Program-made: the position numbers and the translations under genes
Notes under the pieces: generated by a model
Seen by the model: the letters and a program-made list of their open reading frames with translations, nothing else
Database searches by the model: none
What the model was told of the DNA's origin: nothing
Assembly (NCBI GenBank): GCA_016214345.1
Contig: JACROR010000020.1
Location: 1 to 33,788 of the forward strand
Source: Candidatus Niyogiibacteriota bacterium
GTDB taxonomy: Bacteria; Patescibacteriota; Minisyncoccia; JACROR01
Length of the DNA: 33,788 nt
Direction: 5' to 3'
Shown: one piece after another, positions 33,276-33,788 of the stretch
Position numbering within the stretch: position 1 is the stretch's first letter
Layout: each line of letters starts with the position of its first letter

Positions 33276-33788
33276 GATCGATCAAAGCATCCCTTAAAGA
33301 ATCTATGTCTTCCAAAATAATTCCCGTGCCACGCACCACGGCAGTAATAGGATCTTCGGCGACTTTGACGGGTATTTTAGTTTCATTTTCTATAATCTTG
33401 TCCAGTCCGCGCAACAACGATCCTCCGCCGGCAAGCATTATTCCTCGGTGCATAATGTCCGCCACAAGTTCCGGAGGGGTTTCTTCAATCAATTCTTTTA
33501 CGGCATTCACCAAAAGACGCGTAGATTTAGAAAGCGCCTCTCTGATATCGGAATCCGTGACTATCACTTCGCGCGGCAATCCGGTAACCAAATCTCGTCC
33601 GCGTACCGTAGATTCCATCGGCGCTCCCCCCTTCCATGCCGAACCTATGGCAATTTTAATATCTTCAGCCGTTCTCTCGCCTAAAAGAAGCTTGAACTCA
33701 TCTCTCGCGTAATTGATTATGTCTTGATTGAATTTATCTCCCGCTACGCGTAAATTAGTAGCCTTTACTATTCCTCCCAAAGACATAA
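33250..33788 (-). CDS. mreB: Rod shape-determining protein MreB (C-terminal part; continues beyond window)
   Basis: INYARDEFKLLLGERTAEDIKIAIGSA, VRGRDLVTGLPREVIVTDSDIREAL, MHRGIMLAGGGSLLRGLDKII, VAEDPITAVVRGTGIILE. Confidence 0.95.
   Translation of the reverse strand, partial: MSLGGIVKATNLRVAGDKFNQDIINYARDEFKLLLGERTAEDIKIAIGSAWKGGAPMESTVRGRDLVTGLPREVIVTDSDIREALSKSTRLLVNAVKELIEETPPELVADIMHRGIMLAGGGSLLRGLDKIIENETKIPVKVAEDPITAVVRGTGIILEDIDSLRDALIDHEDELPPQ

Noticed and set aside
1-33788. CRISPR array, prophage or transposase
   Set aside because: No regularly spaced direct repeats with unique spacers, no cas, phage structural or transposase-like proteins among the ORFs. The window-edge fragment at 2-421 is only vaguely tail-fibre-like.
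27054-33788. Confident oriC call at the DnaA-box cluster
   Set aside because: Genes on both sides are co-oriented, and dnaA, dnaN and rpmH are absent; kept only as a DnaA-box finding.

Overview
This window looks like a chromosomal segment of a small-genome Patescibacteria/CPR (Parcubacteria-like) bacterium. That assignment is inference from gene content, compact overlapping genes and repeat style, not from a database search. It carries mag/AAG glycosylase, a Ca-type P-ATPase plus CaCA antiporter pair, rmuC, rplU, recR, dnaB, cysS, ctpA, a frame-split rplI, rpmA, a RecB-like nuclease, an EEP hydrolase and an EnvC/M23 hydrolase. It also carries a rearranged dcw cluster (mraZ-rsmH-ftsL-like-ftsI-murF // D-aminoacylase-ftsW-murG-gltX), tRNA-Glu(CTC), lysS, greA and mrdA-mreD-mreC-mreB (partial). 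No CRISPR, prophage or transposase was seen. The most interesting signal is a population of short palindromes, mostly 21 bp (9-bp arm, 3-nt loop, 9-bp arm; loops usually CCG/CGG/CGA/ACG). They occur both between genes and in frame inside housekeeping genes: twice in tandem in the RecR zinc-finger loop, up to three times in the AAG glycosylase, and as the last codons of PBP2. Two loci show nested insertion of one palindrome into another, and one has an exact 21-bp-shorter empty copy about 170 bp away. Other points of interest are a cluster of three consensus DnaA boxes plus one near-match overlapping putative MraZ boxes upstream of mraZ, a ~220-bp fold-back element upstream of lysS, a 32-bp perfect palindrome between convergent genes, and a D-aminoacylase homologue inside the cell-wall cluster with an altered metal-site motif.
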